Of a stretch of 64,000 bases of DNA, positions 32,801-41,204 are shown in pieces. The stretch spans positions 3,760,542 through 3,824,541 of the forward strand of contig RPFO01000082.1 in the NCBI GenBank assembly GCA_009746045.1, in the 5' to 3' direction. This DNA comes from Mesostigma viride (Eukaryota > Streptophyta > Mesostigmatophyceae > Mesostigmatales > Mesostigmataceae). Each line of letters opens with the position of its first letter. The stretch's first letter is position 1. Below the pieces are notes generated by a model. The model had not been told where the DNA came from. It was given only the letters and a program-made list of their open reading frames with translations, and ran no database searches. Both the position numbers and the translations under genes were made by a program.

Positions 32801-35800
32801 ACCGACCATGCACCCCTACCACGGCTTGGGACCGACCACGCACCCCTACCACGGCTTGGGACCGACCACGCACCCCTACCACGGTTTGGGACCGACCATG
32901 CACCCCTACCACGGCTTGGGACCGACCACGCACCCCTACCACGGCTTGGGACCGACCATGCACCCCTACCACGGCTTGGGACCGACCATGCACCCCTACC
33001 ACGGCTTGGGACCGACCACGCACCCCTACCACGGCTTGGGACCGACCACGCACCCCTACCACGGCTTGGGACCGACCACGCACCCCTACCACGGCTTGGG
33101 ACCGACCACGCACCCCTACCACGGCTTGGGACCGACCACGCACCCCTACCACGGCTTGGGACCGACCACGCACCCCTACCACGGCTTGGGACCGACCACG
33201 CACCCCTACCACGGCTTGGGACCGACCACGCACCCCTACCACGGCTTGGGACCGACCATGCACCCCTACCACGGCTTGGGACCGACCACGCACCCCTACC
33301 ACGGCTTGGGACCGACCACGCACCCCTACCACGGCTTGGGACCGACCACGCACCCCTACCACGGCTTGGGACCGACCATGCACCCCTACCACGGCTTGGG
33401 ACCGACCACGCACCCCTACCACGGCTTGGGACCGACCACGCACCCCTACCACGGCTTGGGACCGACCACGCACCCCTACCACGGCTTGGGACCGACCACG
33501 CACCCCTACCACGGCTTGGGACCGACCACGCACCCCTACCACGGCTTGGGACCGACCACGCACCCCTACCACGGCTTGGGACCGACCATGCACCCCTACC
33601 ACGGCTTGGGACCGACCATGCACCCCTACCACGGCTTGGGACCGACCACGCACCCCTACCACGGCTTGGGACCGACCATGCACCCCTACCACGGCTTGGG
33701 ACCGACCACGCACCCCTACCATGGCTTGGGACCGACCATGCACCCCTACCACGGCTTGGGACCGACCACGCACCCCTACCACGGCTTGGGACCGACCACG
33801 CACCCCTACCACGGCTTGGACCATGCACCCCTACCACGGCTTGGGACCGACCATGCACCCCTACCACGGCTTGGGACCGACCATGCACCCCTACCACGGC
33901 TTGGGACCGACCACGCACCCCTACCATGGCTTGGGACCGACCACGCACCCCTACCACGGCTTGGGACCGACCACGCACCCCTACCACGGCTTGGGACCGA
34001 CCACGCACCCCTACCACGGCTTGGGACCGACCACGCACCCCTACCATGGCTTGGGACCGACCATGCACCCCTACCACGGCTTGGGACCGACCATGCACCC
34101 CTACCACGGCTTGGGACCGACCACGCACCCCTACCACGGCTTGGGACCGACCATGCACCCCTACCACGGCTTGGGACCGACCATGCACCCCTACCACGGC
34201 TTGGGACCGACCACGCACCCCTACCACGGCTTGGGACCGACCACGCACCCCTACCACGGCTTGGGACCGACCACGCACCCCTACCACGGCTTGGGACCGA
34301 CCACGCACCCCTACCATGGCTTGGGACCGACCACGCACCCCTACCATGGCTTGGGACCGACCACGCACCCCTACCACGGCTTGGGACCGACCATGCACCC
34401 CTACCACGGTTTGGGACCGACCATGCACCCCTACCACGGCTTGGGACCGACCACGCACCCCTACCACGGCTTGGGACCGACCATGCACCCCTACCACGGC
34501 TTGGGACCGACCATGCACCCCTACCACGGCTTGGGACCGACCACGCACCCCTACCACGGCTTGGGACCGACCACGCACCCCTACCACGGCTTGGGACCGA
34601 CCACGCACCCCTACCATGGCTTGGGACCGACCACGCACCCCTACCACGGCTTGGGACCGACCATGCACCCCTACCACGGCTTGGGACCGACCATGCACCC
34701 CTACCACGGCTTGGGACCGACCACGCACCCCTACCACGGTTTGGGACCGACCATGCACCCCTACCACGGCTTGGGACCGACCACGCACCCCTACCATGGC
34801 TTGGGACCGACCATGCACCCCTACCACGGCTTGGGACCGACCATGCACCCCTACCACGGCTTGGGACCGACCATGCACCCCTACCATGGCTTGGGACCGA
34901 CCACGCACCCCTACCACGGCTTGGGACCGACCATGCACCCCTACCACGGCTTGGGACCGACCACGCACCCCTACCACGGCTTGGGACCGACCATGCACCC
35001 CTACCACGGCTTGGGACCGACCACGCACCCCTACCACGGCTTGGGACCGACCATGCACCCCTACCACGGCTTGGGACCGACCATGCACCCCTACCACGGC
35101 TTGGGACCGACCATGCACCCCTACCACGGCTTGGGACCGACCATGCACCCCTACCATGGCTTGGGACCGACCATGCACCCCTACCACGGCTTGGGACCGA
35201 CCACGCACCCCTACCACGGCTTGGGACCGACCACGCACCCCTACCACGGCTTGGGACCGACCACGCACCCCTACCACGGCTTGGGACCGACCATGCACCC
35301 CTACCACGGCTTGGGACCGACCACGCACCCCTACCACGGCTTGGGACCGACCATGCACCCCTACCACGGCTTGGGACCGACCACGCACCCCTACCACGGT
35401 TTGGGACCGACCATGCACCCCTACCACGGCTTGGGACCGACCACGCACCCCTACCACGGCTTGGGACCGACCACGCACCCCTACCACGGCTTGGGACCGA
35501 CCATGCACCCCTACCACGGCTTGGGACCGACCATGCACCCCTACCACGGCTTGGGACCGACCACGCACCCCTACCACGGCTTGGGACCGACCATGCACCC
35601 CTACCACGGCTTGGGACCGACCACGCACCCCTACCACGGCTTGGGACCGACCACGCACCCCTACCACGGCTTGGGACCGACCACGCACCCCTACCACGGC
35701 TTGGGACCGACCATGCACCCCTACCACGGCTTGGGACCGACCATGCACCCCTACCATGGATTATTCACGTGCGTGATGGACGATGCACGCGCTGTCATTG

Positions 35801-38599
35801 ACCACCGTCCTGAATGCTTGCAGAATCGCGCCTGATTGTGCGGTCGTCAGCCAACGTGGAGGACCTGGCAGGGATGTCGGGCGCGGGTCTGTACGAGTCC
35901 ATCCCCAACGTGTCGGCGCATGAGCCGGAGGGCTTCTGTGAGGCCGTGGCCAAGGTGGGTGGGCAGGAGCTAGCCTCCTAACGTGGCTAAGGTGGATGGG
36001 CGCGAGCTTGCCTCCTAACGTGGCCAAGGTGGGTGGCCGCGAGCTTGCCTCCCAACGTGGCCAAGGTGGGTGGCCGCGAGCTTGCCTCCCAACGTGGCCA
36101 AGGCGGGTGACCGGCGAATTGCTTAAGGGCAGGCTGCTTTTGTCGTGAAGTAAGATTCCTTGAACCCTGCTGTCTTACTTTATTAAGTGTCATAGATATC
36201 CAGTGCACTGTATATAGTGTCCTAGATATCTAGTGTCCTTTCTATAGTGTCATAGATATCTGGTGTCCTTTATAGTGTCCAAGATATCTAGTGTCCTTTA
36301 TATAGTGTCATAGATATCTAGTGTCCTTAATATAGTGTCATAGATATCTGGTGTCCTGTATATAGTGTCATAGATATCTAGTGTCCTTTATATCGTGTCA
36401 TAGATATCTAGAGTCCTTTCTATAGTGTCCTAGATATCTAGTGTCCTTTATATAGTGTCATAGATGTCTAGTGTCCGTGTCTTGTAATTGTCGTGGCTGT
36501 TGGGGACGTTTCGGAGCGGCCATGGTACAGCGCGCAGACAGGTTGCATGAATGCATGTAATCTGACGTGTATGCTATGTTTTTAGGTGTTCTGTGTTTCA
36601 AGAGCATCGTAGTACTTGGTCTTGCGGTACAAATAATAGGATTACATACCGTCATCCACAGTACCTCGAATGGCACGCATTTGCACATCCAGATAGGATG
36701 TACTGGCATGAGATCTCCTTTTCTTGCCGTTGCCGTTCTAGTCATGATTCTAGACTCCTGACATCCCCCATCCTCTCTCAAGCTCTCAGGTGCCCCTGTC
36801 GGTTTGCTGCCCCTCGTAACGGCCCCTCGACCGTCATGGCCCATGTCCACCCGCCACCCTGGCCAGGTGTGGGCGTCCCTGTACACTCGGAGAGCCATCC
36901 TGAGCCGCCGTGTCGCCGGCGTGAAGCAGAGCTCGGCCGCGATGGCGGTCCTTGTGCAGGAGCTGCTGCGCCCGTCGCTTTCCTTCGTCCTCCACACGGT
37001 CAGGTGAGGCGAGCGACACGGCACGTCCACCTTTTCCCTTTTTTAAATGTATCCATGTATGCCAGGTGCTTAGTCTGGTGGAATTTATATGGCCAAATAT
37101 CACATGGTTGAACATTATGAATTATATGTCACATGTTATAAATATGCGAAATACTTATATCTTATATATACATGTCCATTATGGCAAATATGGAAATGTA
37201 TCCATGTATACCCGTTGTCTTATTTGGCTTCATGTATGTTTCCAGTTTCTTTCCTAGTTAGTTAGTAGCTTATCATTTTCAATGAATCGGTATGCTCCCC
37301 CCCAACCACACACAAAGCCCATCTACCTACCTACCACCGCATTGCCCTGCGACTTGCCCGCGCACCTATGGGCGGGTCAGTGAGTGTCGCATCAGTCGGT
37401 AGGATCTATCGATGTCGATTTGGTGGGCGGTTTCTTTGTTGTCGGAGGTTTCTTCAAGGTCTCTTTGGGCTGTCTTTTTGTGTGCATGCGTAGCACCGGT
37501 GGTAAAGGAGAGATCGGTCGGGAACGTGTATGTAAAAGAATGATTTGGTGACGTGGCGCAGTGGCGCTGTATACGGTTGCAGTAGGCATGTTACCTCATG
37601 TTGCCTCCTTGCGCCTCCTTATGTGACACTGTCTCTAAGGTGGCCATAGGCATTTTGTTGCCCCCACGGTAACTCCTTGCCCCAGATGGATGCGGTCTCA
37701 GATATTAAATCTGTCGTCACTCGGGCACCTGCTTCCGTTCGACCCCGAAGCCCCCACCGCACCACCTTGACGTGCTGCTCGTGTTGCTCCGGACTGGATG
37801 TCCTCACCGCGCCATCTCTTGCCATTTTGTCACAAGCATCTTGCCACCACCAACACCATGTTGACATTTTGGCCCTACAGGATACGTCTGTAGCACCATA
37901 GCGCCTTCTCGCTGGCACCATTTTTGCCACGCTGCATTACCTTGACATGCTGCCCCGACTGGAAGCCTCCACCTGGCCAACTTGTGACTTTGCCAACTCG
38001 TCACTTTGCCAACCGGCCACCTCGTCACCTCATCGCCACAGCCCGCTGGAGCGGGACCCAAATAAGCTCTACGCAGAGGTAGCGGTGGGCCTGGGAGAAA
38101 CGCTGGCATCCGGCACCCGCGGCACCCCGTGGCGGATGGTGGTGGATAAGGAGAGGTGCGTGCGTGGCGGATGGTGGTGGATAAGGAGAGGTGCGTGCGT
38201 GGCGGTGCGTGGATCACGAACTGGGTTTTGTTGTGGTCGTTGACGGATTCGTAGATGGCACCTGCTGTAAAGTTGTAGCCCCGCCCTGCCTTCGTAAGGC
38301 GCAGGCAGGAAGGCTTGCTCTTTGGTTCTTTGCTTCCGGGGCTGGTGTCTGGGGGTCGACACCACGTGAAGTTTGTGTCCAAGCTGGGAAGATGTGGTGC
38401 TTTGCGACCAAGGGCATGCCCATGGCTGCATCGTTTTCAATATTTATATTTTTTTTGGTGAGATGGCAGCCTGGTGGGCAACCACGCACACACGCCCCCC
38501 CCGTTTTTTGTCTCTTGTGAAACGCCTTTTCATTTGGAGGGAGGAAAAGGTGCTGGCGCAGCTTTCGTGATCTATAATTGCGTGGCACAGGATCCCCCG

Positions 38600-38634
<35 letters not shown>

Positions 38635-40785
38635 TTTGAGGGCCTCTGTGTGGTAGAGTGCCTTCCCTGTGAGTTCTGCTGTGTTCCGCTGTGTGGTAGA
38701 CTACCTGTTCCACCATCCTTCCACTTCACTCACGCATGAGCTTGTGTACGTGTGCGTGCGCCAACGGTGCAAATGGACCCTTGCCGCAGTGGGGACGTCA
38801 AGATGCTGTCGTTTGCCAACTTCAGCCAGGCCTACCGCGTCAAGATGGCGCCCAAGGGCGCCGTCAAGGTGCAGCTGGACACGGTGGACTACAGCAAGGA
38901 GGTGAGCATCAAGTACACATCATAGCGTGCATTCGCGACATGTATGTTTATGTTCCGTACACATGAAGGAGGTGAGTTTTTTTTTGTATGTCCGTAACGT
39001 TATCTAGTGTGCAGCTAGGAGGTGAGCTTTACATGGAGTTAGGTCGTATATTTAGTACTCAGCAAAGAGGTGAGCCATGGCTTTTCGACAAAGGGGGGGA
39101 GAGCCCAGGTTGGATGGCAGGTGCCTTGGCTGGGGCCATGGTGTCCGTTGCTTGGTTCCTGGTCAGAATTAATGTCGATGGGCTGAGCGGTGTCTGCGGC
39201 ATGCACAGGGTCGCACGGTGCGTCCTTTACCATTCAACTCCGAAATGTGTGTTGAGTGAGTTAGTGGACAGAATTCGCTGCAAAGTTTTTCGCGCGCATT
39301 CTTTGAGAAAAGGGGATGGGGGAGGACAAGAATAGGCAGGCTCGTGGGGCGGCGGGGGGGACTGGGTGTGCCTGGCTCAAAGGCAATGGAATAGCAGAGT
39401 CAAGAAGGGATCATGGTCACATTGGTTAACATTTAGTGGATCATTTTGTTTGTCCGGTCTTTGATTCCTCTTCTGCCTTCAAGCACAACCGCGCTGACCT
39501 TTTTCAGGTTTTGGTTAGTGTCTGTCACTATGTATATAACCCATGTCACTATATATATAACCCATGTCACTGCCAAGTCACTGGTTGCCCCGGAGCATCA
39601 AGAGGGCATTTGTTACGTTTCTTTCCTCGGGGAGTTGCCGGATTTGTTGCGAGAGACTGCCCCTGATGCCATGTAAGTATATGCTAAATTATGCCATGTA
39701 GGACAACCGTGTCTGCGTCCCATTTCCCTGGCTCACTTTCGCCCACCTTCTTGGCCCACTTCTTTGCATGGATGTCGATTTCACGTTGCCGCTTGTCGCC
39801 ACTTTGTGGCAGGCGCTGTCGTTGACCAAGTCCTACCAGAAGGACGTCGGCAAGCGGCTAGGTGCCATCGGCACGTATCTGGAGCAGGTAAATTCCGCAT
39901 GCCTACTGTATCAATCAAGTGCCAACCTTCTTCAGCTAGTCCACGGTTTTGCGATGCCAGTAAGTGGGTGAGTACTTGTGTGCAACATGCAGAGACTTGT
40001 TAGTACCAGTCTCATTTGTTAAATCATGTCAAACGCAGATAAGTAAGAGCAGGCTCGTACCATGGTCCGGATTCTCCAGATTTCTGGCCTGCGCTGGTTG
40101 TCTCATCGATATGTTGCGTTGATATGTCGCCATGCTCGCTCATGATGGTAGCACACGCCAGCAACATTCACCTTCTCGGCATGTGTAAGCAGGATACCTG
40201 TCTTACACAAAGTCCTGTTTTTATCTTCGCCACTTCAGGTTTCTGCTTGAAGGCCAGTTCTATTAATATGTCTTGCCTTGGTGGAGGTAAGTAGCGTCGG
40301 CATTGGAGCTAGGCCCAGGGCGCATGGTACTTCATACCTAAGCTATTTTGTTTGGCATCGCCACCCTTATGGTTATAGAAACGGAATATCTTATGCTAAT
40401 AACTGCAGCGTCTTGCGCTTAGAGGCAGTATTCTTTAGGTCTGTACAGGATCTCACATTTCAGTCAACTCGATGACAGTATGATTGTTGAATGCAAGGCC
40501 CGCCTTTGAGTTTTCTTGTGGGCCGCATTACCAGGGCCCTGTGGAGCCGATACGGTCGATCTGCCATGCCTGTATGTTGGTCCATGCCCATTGTTGTGCT
40601 GTGTGTACTGGTCAATTTACGTCAAGCCCTTGCGTGCATAGGTTTTTAGCTGTCTAGGTGCTGACTTAGGAACATGAGATCTTCGTTGTGGGACATGTGC
40701 GCAGGCCTTCGGAGCCCCGCAAGATATCGAGGGTGCTATTGTTGGCGAAGAAATCTACATCGTGCAAGCGCGCCCACAGCCGTGA
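5291..40785 (+). CDS. PWD: Phosphoglucan, water dikinase (GWD3-type), 25 exons
   Basis: PWD transfers the beta-phosphate of ATP to C3 of glucosyl units in starch already phosphorylated by GWD, which opens the granule to amylases. Exons: 5291-5629, 7264-7959, 9199-9285, 10279-10410, 10855-10980, 12367-12545, 13412-13496, 14581-14739, 15371-15423, 16306-16514, 17279-17388, 17951-18021, 18867-18984, 19330-19413, 20581-20667, 20882-20958, 21627-21883, 23472-23584, 24053-24164, 35824-35954, 36867-37003, 38042-38155, 38790-38901, 39813-39887, 40705-40785. All borders are GT-AG and all phases agree (3,744 nt, about 1,247 residues; land-plant PWDs are about 1,200). The order is a transit-like N terminus, CBM20, a charged linker, a conserved central region ([19 protein letters not shown]), the phospho-His motif [10 protein letters not shown], and a C-terminal PPDK-like nucleotide-binding domain ([20 protein letters not shown]) ending VQARPQP. 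ATG 5291 was chosen as the first in-frame ATG. The frame is open further upstream, but only from a GTG. Confidence 0.95.
5567..7560 (+). other. CBM20 starch-binding domain of PWD, split by intron 1
   Basis: The end of exon 1 (KVRFFVPIQ) joins in phase 0 to exon 2 ([19 protein letters not shown]). The junction gives the CBM20 pattern V-R-F ... G-E-x-L-x-V-V-G-S ... L-G-x-W, with later W and KFL strands. The 1.6-kb intron holds no repeat array. Its acceptor at 7263 follows a very long pyrimidine tract. Confidence 0.85.
8195..8922. repeat. 30-bp minisatellite in PWD intron 2, about 24 units
   Basis: The unit is GTTTACCATGTTCAATCTAT plus GGTCATGGCT, with T/C and A/G variants. Two irregular units (near 8458-8480 and 8706-8728) carry almost the same insertion (GGTCGTTTA.CGTGG), which suggests a higher-order duplication of about 248 bp. 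It is open in several frames because 30 is a multiple of three. It is not coding. Confidence 0.95.
10481..10507 (+). repeat. Echo of PWD exon 4 donor junction
   Basis: This is an identical 27-bp copy of the exon 4 end plus donor (original 10389-10415, GGCCTGCTGGATGAG then GTGAG). It lies 92 bp downstream, inside intron 4. It could act as a decoy 5' splice site. Confidence 0.9.
11028..11280. repeat. 11-bp minisatellite in PWD intron 5
   Basis: Some 23 copies of TTGGAGCTATC occur, with TTTC, TCTC and TTTTGTGGC variants. The unit length is not a multiple of three. Confidence 0.95.
11735..12062. repeat. 65-bp minisatellite in PWD intron 5, about five units
   Basis: The unit contains TTTGGCCGTATGCCCCTGTC and GCGTCCCTTTGGCTTACTAT. 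It is pyrimidine-rich and lies about 300 bp upstream of the exon 6 acceptor. Confidence 0.9.
12550..12990. repeat. 53-bp repeat plus echoes of PWD exon 6
   Basis: Five 53-bp units each carry GAGTTCCTCATCTTC, which is also present in exon 6 (12498-12512). The last unit (12827-12875) extends the match through the following CACAAGGAG and a TTCTTCAA.G motif, as in the exon. A further copy near 12946-12990 has CAAGGAG, TTCTTCAACGCG and then GGTAAG. The exon 3' end and donor thus appear to have seeded this array. Confidence 0.8.
13298..13388. repeat. 46-bp tandem duplication before PWD exon 7
   Basis: Two copies of a block containing GCTTGTCGTTGCTTGACATG lie just upstream of the exon 7 acceptor at 13411. 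Confidence 0.8.
13850..14165. repeat. Diverged repeat of CTCCACCC(A/G)TT(C/A)ATGA type
   Basis: Roughly eight degenerate copies of a 25-55 bp unit in PWD intron 7 contain CGTCTCCACCCAT and ATGAGATAGTTG. Confidence 0.75.
16570..17062 (+). repeat. Five echoes of PWD exon 10 donor junction
   Basis: Exon 10 ends GGCTCGCCAAGCCAT followed by GTGAGC. Diverged copies of this junction lie near 16580-16620, 16700-16745, 16795-16829, 16940-16975 and 17027-17060. Several also keep the preceding GCGTGGCAGGAGG exon sequence. The G-rich tail after each donor has expanded. Confidence 0.85.
17155..17233. repeat. CCCTTG and CCCGCCATT short tandem repeats
   Basis: A pyrimidine-rich tract directly before the exon 11 acceptor of PWD at 17278. 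It could strengthen the polypyrimidine tract. Confidence 0.8.
17409..17430 (+). repeat. Echo of PWD exon 11 donor junction
   Basis: It copies GCCAGCATG followed by GTGAG, about 28 bp downstream of the real junction at 17388/17389. Confidence 0.8.
18450..18715. repeat. 47-bp pyrimidine-rich minisatellite, about five units
   Basis: The unit contains CCCCTTATCTGTTTCTTCAC and CCCCCACCATTCCCTTG. It lies upstream of the PWD exon 13 acceptor. Confidence 0.9.
18774..18812 (+). repeat. Echo of PWD exon 13 acceptor junction
   Basis: The sequence GCAG followed by TGTTCCAGCTGGCCA is a diverged copy of the real acceptor and exon start at 18863-18890 (ACAG, then CGTGGTCTTCCAGCTGGCCA). It lies about 90 bp upstream. 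Use of this decoy would shift the frame. Confidence 0.8.
19207..19224 (+). repeat. Echo of PWD exon 14 acceptor junction
   Basis: GTGCAGGTGGACCGCATC is identical to the real acceptor and exon start at 19324-19341, about 117 bp downstream. Confidence 0.85.
19512..19563 (+). repeat. Echo of PWD exon 14 donor junction
   Basis: GGCGATGAGGAG followed by GTGGGCGTGCC and GTGTGCATGGCTTCAG repeats the real exon 14 end and following intron at 19402-19450. Confidence 0.85.
19620..20195 (+). repeat. G-rich tract: GGGGGT, GGGC and GGGT arrays
   Basis: Over 450 bp of nearly uninterrupted G-run repeats (GGGGGTG, then GGGC, then GGGT), plus a second block near 20140-20190, on the sense strand of PWD intron 14. 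It has very high G-quadruplex potential in DNA and pre-mRNA. Confidence 0.95.
20581..20667 (+). other. PWD exon 15: catalytic phosphohistidine motif
   Basis: It encodes [19 protein letters not shown]. In the GWD/PWD family the His of S-H-L-G-V-R accepts the beta-phosphate from ATP before transfer to glucan. Here it is about residue 838 counting from ATG 5291. It is fully conserved, so the enzyme looks active. Confidence 0.9.
20805..20850. repeat. (CA)n microsatellite near PWD exon 16
   Basis: A CA tract lies just upstream of the exon 16 acceptor. A second, interrupted CA tract lies at 21172-21255 in the next intron. Confidence 0.95.
20954..21165 (+). repeat. Echoes of PWD exon 16 donor junction
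   Basis: The real junction is GTGCG followed by GTAGGTGACGTT (20954-20970). Copies follow at about 21026 (GCGGTAGGTGACGTTTG) and about 21148 (GCAGTAGGTGAGATTGG). Confidence 0.75.
22185..22330. repeat. Short tandem repeat in PWD intron 17
   Basis: Repeated blocks of AAGGAGGCCTGATTACAG and GTGGGTTGCTACA. Confidence 0.85.
22561..23328. repeat. 48-bp minisatellite, exactly 16 units, in PWD intron 17
   Basis: The unit begins TGGTCGCTAATGTATCCAAA and continues CACATGGTCATTAACATATC then CCTT plus three or four bases. Variation is confined to a few positions (GC/GT, AAC/AGC, TTT/TAT/TGT). All units keep 48 bp, so several frames stay open for 250-350 codons. It is intronic. Confidence 0.97.
23885..23931 (+). 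repeat. Interstitial telomere-like TTTAGGG tract
   Basis: About four to five imperfect copies of TTTAGGG lie in PWD intron 18, directly followed by CGCAG and an echo of the exon 19 start. The heptamer is the Arabidopsis-type telomere repeat found in plants and many green algae. Confidence 0.75.
23937..23966 (+). repeat. Echo of PWD exon 19 acceptor junction
   Basis: GCAG followed by CGCCTGGACGAGGGCGTCCT matches the acceptor and exon start at 24050-24072, with the copy about 112 bp upstream. It lies immediately after the telomere-like tract. Confidence 0.85.
24849..35757. repeat. 10.9-kb array of a 30-bp satellite (about 363 units) in PWD intron 19
   Basis: The unit is CTTGGGACCGACCATGCACC followed by CCTACCACGG. 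Nearly all variation is C/T at two CpG sites (CACG/CATG and CACGG/CATGG) plus rare GGC/GGT. Two units, near 30041 and 33818, share the same 5-bp deletion and similar neighbour patterns, so large segments have been duplicated. Because 30 is divisible by three and the unit lacks stops in most frames, it gives spurious ORFs of up to 3,700 codons on both strands. It sits entirely within the 11,659-nt intron between PWD exons 19 and 20. Confidence 0.98.
35979..36112 (+). repeat. Four 37-bp echoes of PWD exon 20 donor junction
   Basis: The real junction is GTGGCCAAG followed by GTGGGTGGG (35946-35963). Copies of ACGTGGCCAAGGTGGGTGG start at about 35981, 36018, 36055 and 36092, spaced exactly 37 bp. 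This looks like an early stage of minisatellite growth from a splice donor. Confidence 0.9.
36170..36482. repeat. About 28-bp minisatellite (TAGTGTCATAGATATCTAG)
   Basis: Some 11 units of TATAGTGTCATAGATATC plus TAGTGTCCTT in PWD intron 20. Confidence 0.93.
38164..38196 (+). repeat. Tandem duplicate of PWD exon 22 3' end and donor
   Basis: The 33-34 bp block TGGCGGATGGTGGTGGATAA with GGAGAGGTGCGTGCG occurs twice in direct tandem (38130-38163 and 38164-38196). The second donor lies 34 nt downstream, so its use would shift the frame. The first donor keeps the frame with exon 23. Confidence 0.85.
38598..38634. repeat. Poly-C homopolymer
   Basis: About 35-38 consecutive C residues in PWD intron 22. 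The exact length is likely polymorphic or prone to sequencing error. Confidence 0.9.
38960..39078 (+). repeat. Three echoes of PWD exon 23 donor junction
   Basis: Exon 23 ends AGCAAGGAG followed by GTGAGC. Diverged copies lie near 38965 (GAAGGAGGTGAG), 39014 (GCTAGGAGGTGAGC) and 39060 (AGCAAAGAGGTGAGCC). Confidence 0.75.
39578..39672 (+). other. Orphan coding-looking segment in PWD intron 23
   Basis: An open segment reads [20 protein letters not shown] and continues [11 protein letters not shown], then meets a consensus donor GTAAGTAT at 39673. Upstream are two ACCCATGTCACT repeats and CCAAG or TTTTTCAG acceptor candidates. Known PWDs have no sequence here, and inclusion would break the frame with exon 24. 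It could be a relic exon, a retained alternative exon or chance. Confidence 0.3.
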
Positions 40786-41200
40786 GCAATCGTTCAATGG
40801 CATCTTGTGGCCTTGTCCGTCAACTGATGGGACATTGTTTGAATTATTGTGAACAAGCTGTGGCCTACAGAGAAATTCACGGCGTATCCGTAGAAAATTT
40901 GTTATATAAAGTCATGAGAGACCTACTGAGCTGTCCATGGTCATGATGGGATCTGCATAACTGGTTGTATGCAAACTTTGTGATAACATTGTAGGAGATA
41001 ATGTAGGCAAATGCAATAACCTCATTTCTTGTTGGACAGTTGATAATGCTAATGTAATGACTTACATGACCAAAGTAAGCAAGTACTTGCGTGTCATGCG
41101 CATGGGCATGCCATGGAGTACTCTGCTAATCTCATTAGAAAATAATTACACGAAAGTTACAAATAGCGTCTGCATCATGCCCCAACCACTATTAAGTGAG
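40786..41200. other. 3' flank of PWD
   Basis: Presumed 3' UTR and intergenic DNA. No gene is seen. A dispersed repeat begins near 41072. Confidence 0.5.
41072..41153 (+). repeat. Dispersed about 80-bp repeat, copy A
   Basis: It contains AAGTACTTGCGTGTCATGCG, GGCATGCCATGGAGTACT and GCTAATCTCATTAGAAAA. A close copy in the same orientation is at 62113-62206, inside an alpha-actinin intron. It has internal inverted AGTACT ends. The family is unknown. Confidence 0.85.
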
Positions 41201-41204
41201 ACAA

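Larger units (their letters stand above)
23472..40785 (+). other. PWD C-terminal PPDK-like nucleotide-binding region
   Basis: Exons 18-25 encode the dikinase ATP-binding module. It runs [18 protein letters not shown], then [18 protein letters not shown] (the conserved RSSA.ED motif), [37 protein letters not shown], and [10 protein letters not shown] at the end. The [15 protein letters not shown] segment and the GLGETLASG loop match the pyruvate phosphate dikinase nucleotide-binding fold. All key blocks are present despite the 11.7-kb intron after exon 19. Confidence 0.9.

Noticed and set aside
24587-35835. Giant ORFs of 1,700-3,700 codons on both strands encoding decapeptide repeats
   Set aside because: They are by-products of a 30-bp satellite without stops. 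The array lies within a phase-consistent PWD intron, and several frames on both strands are equally open.
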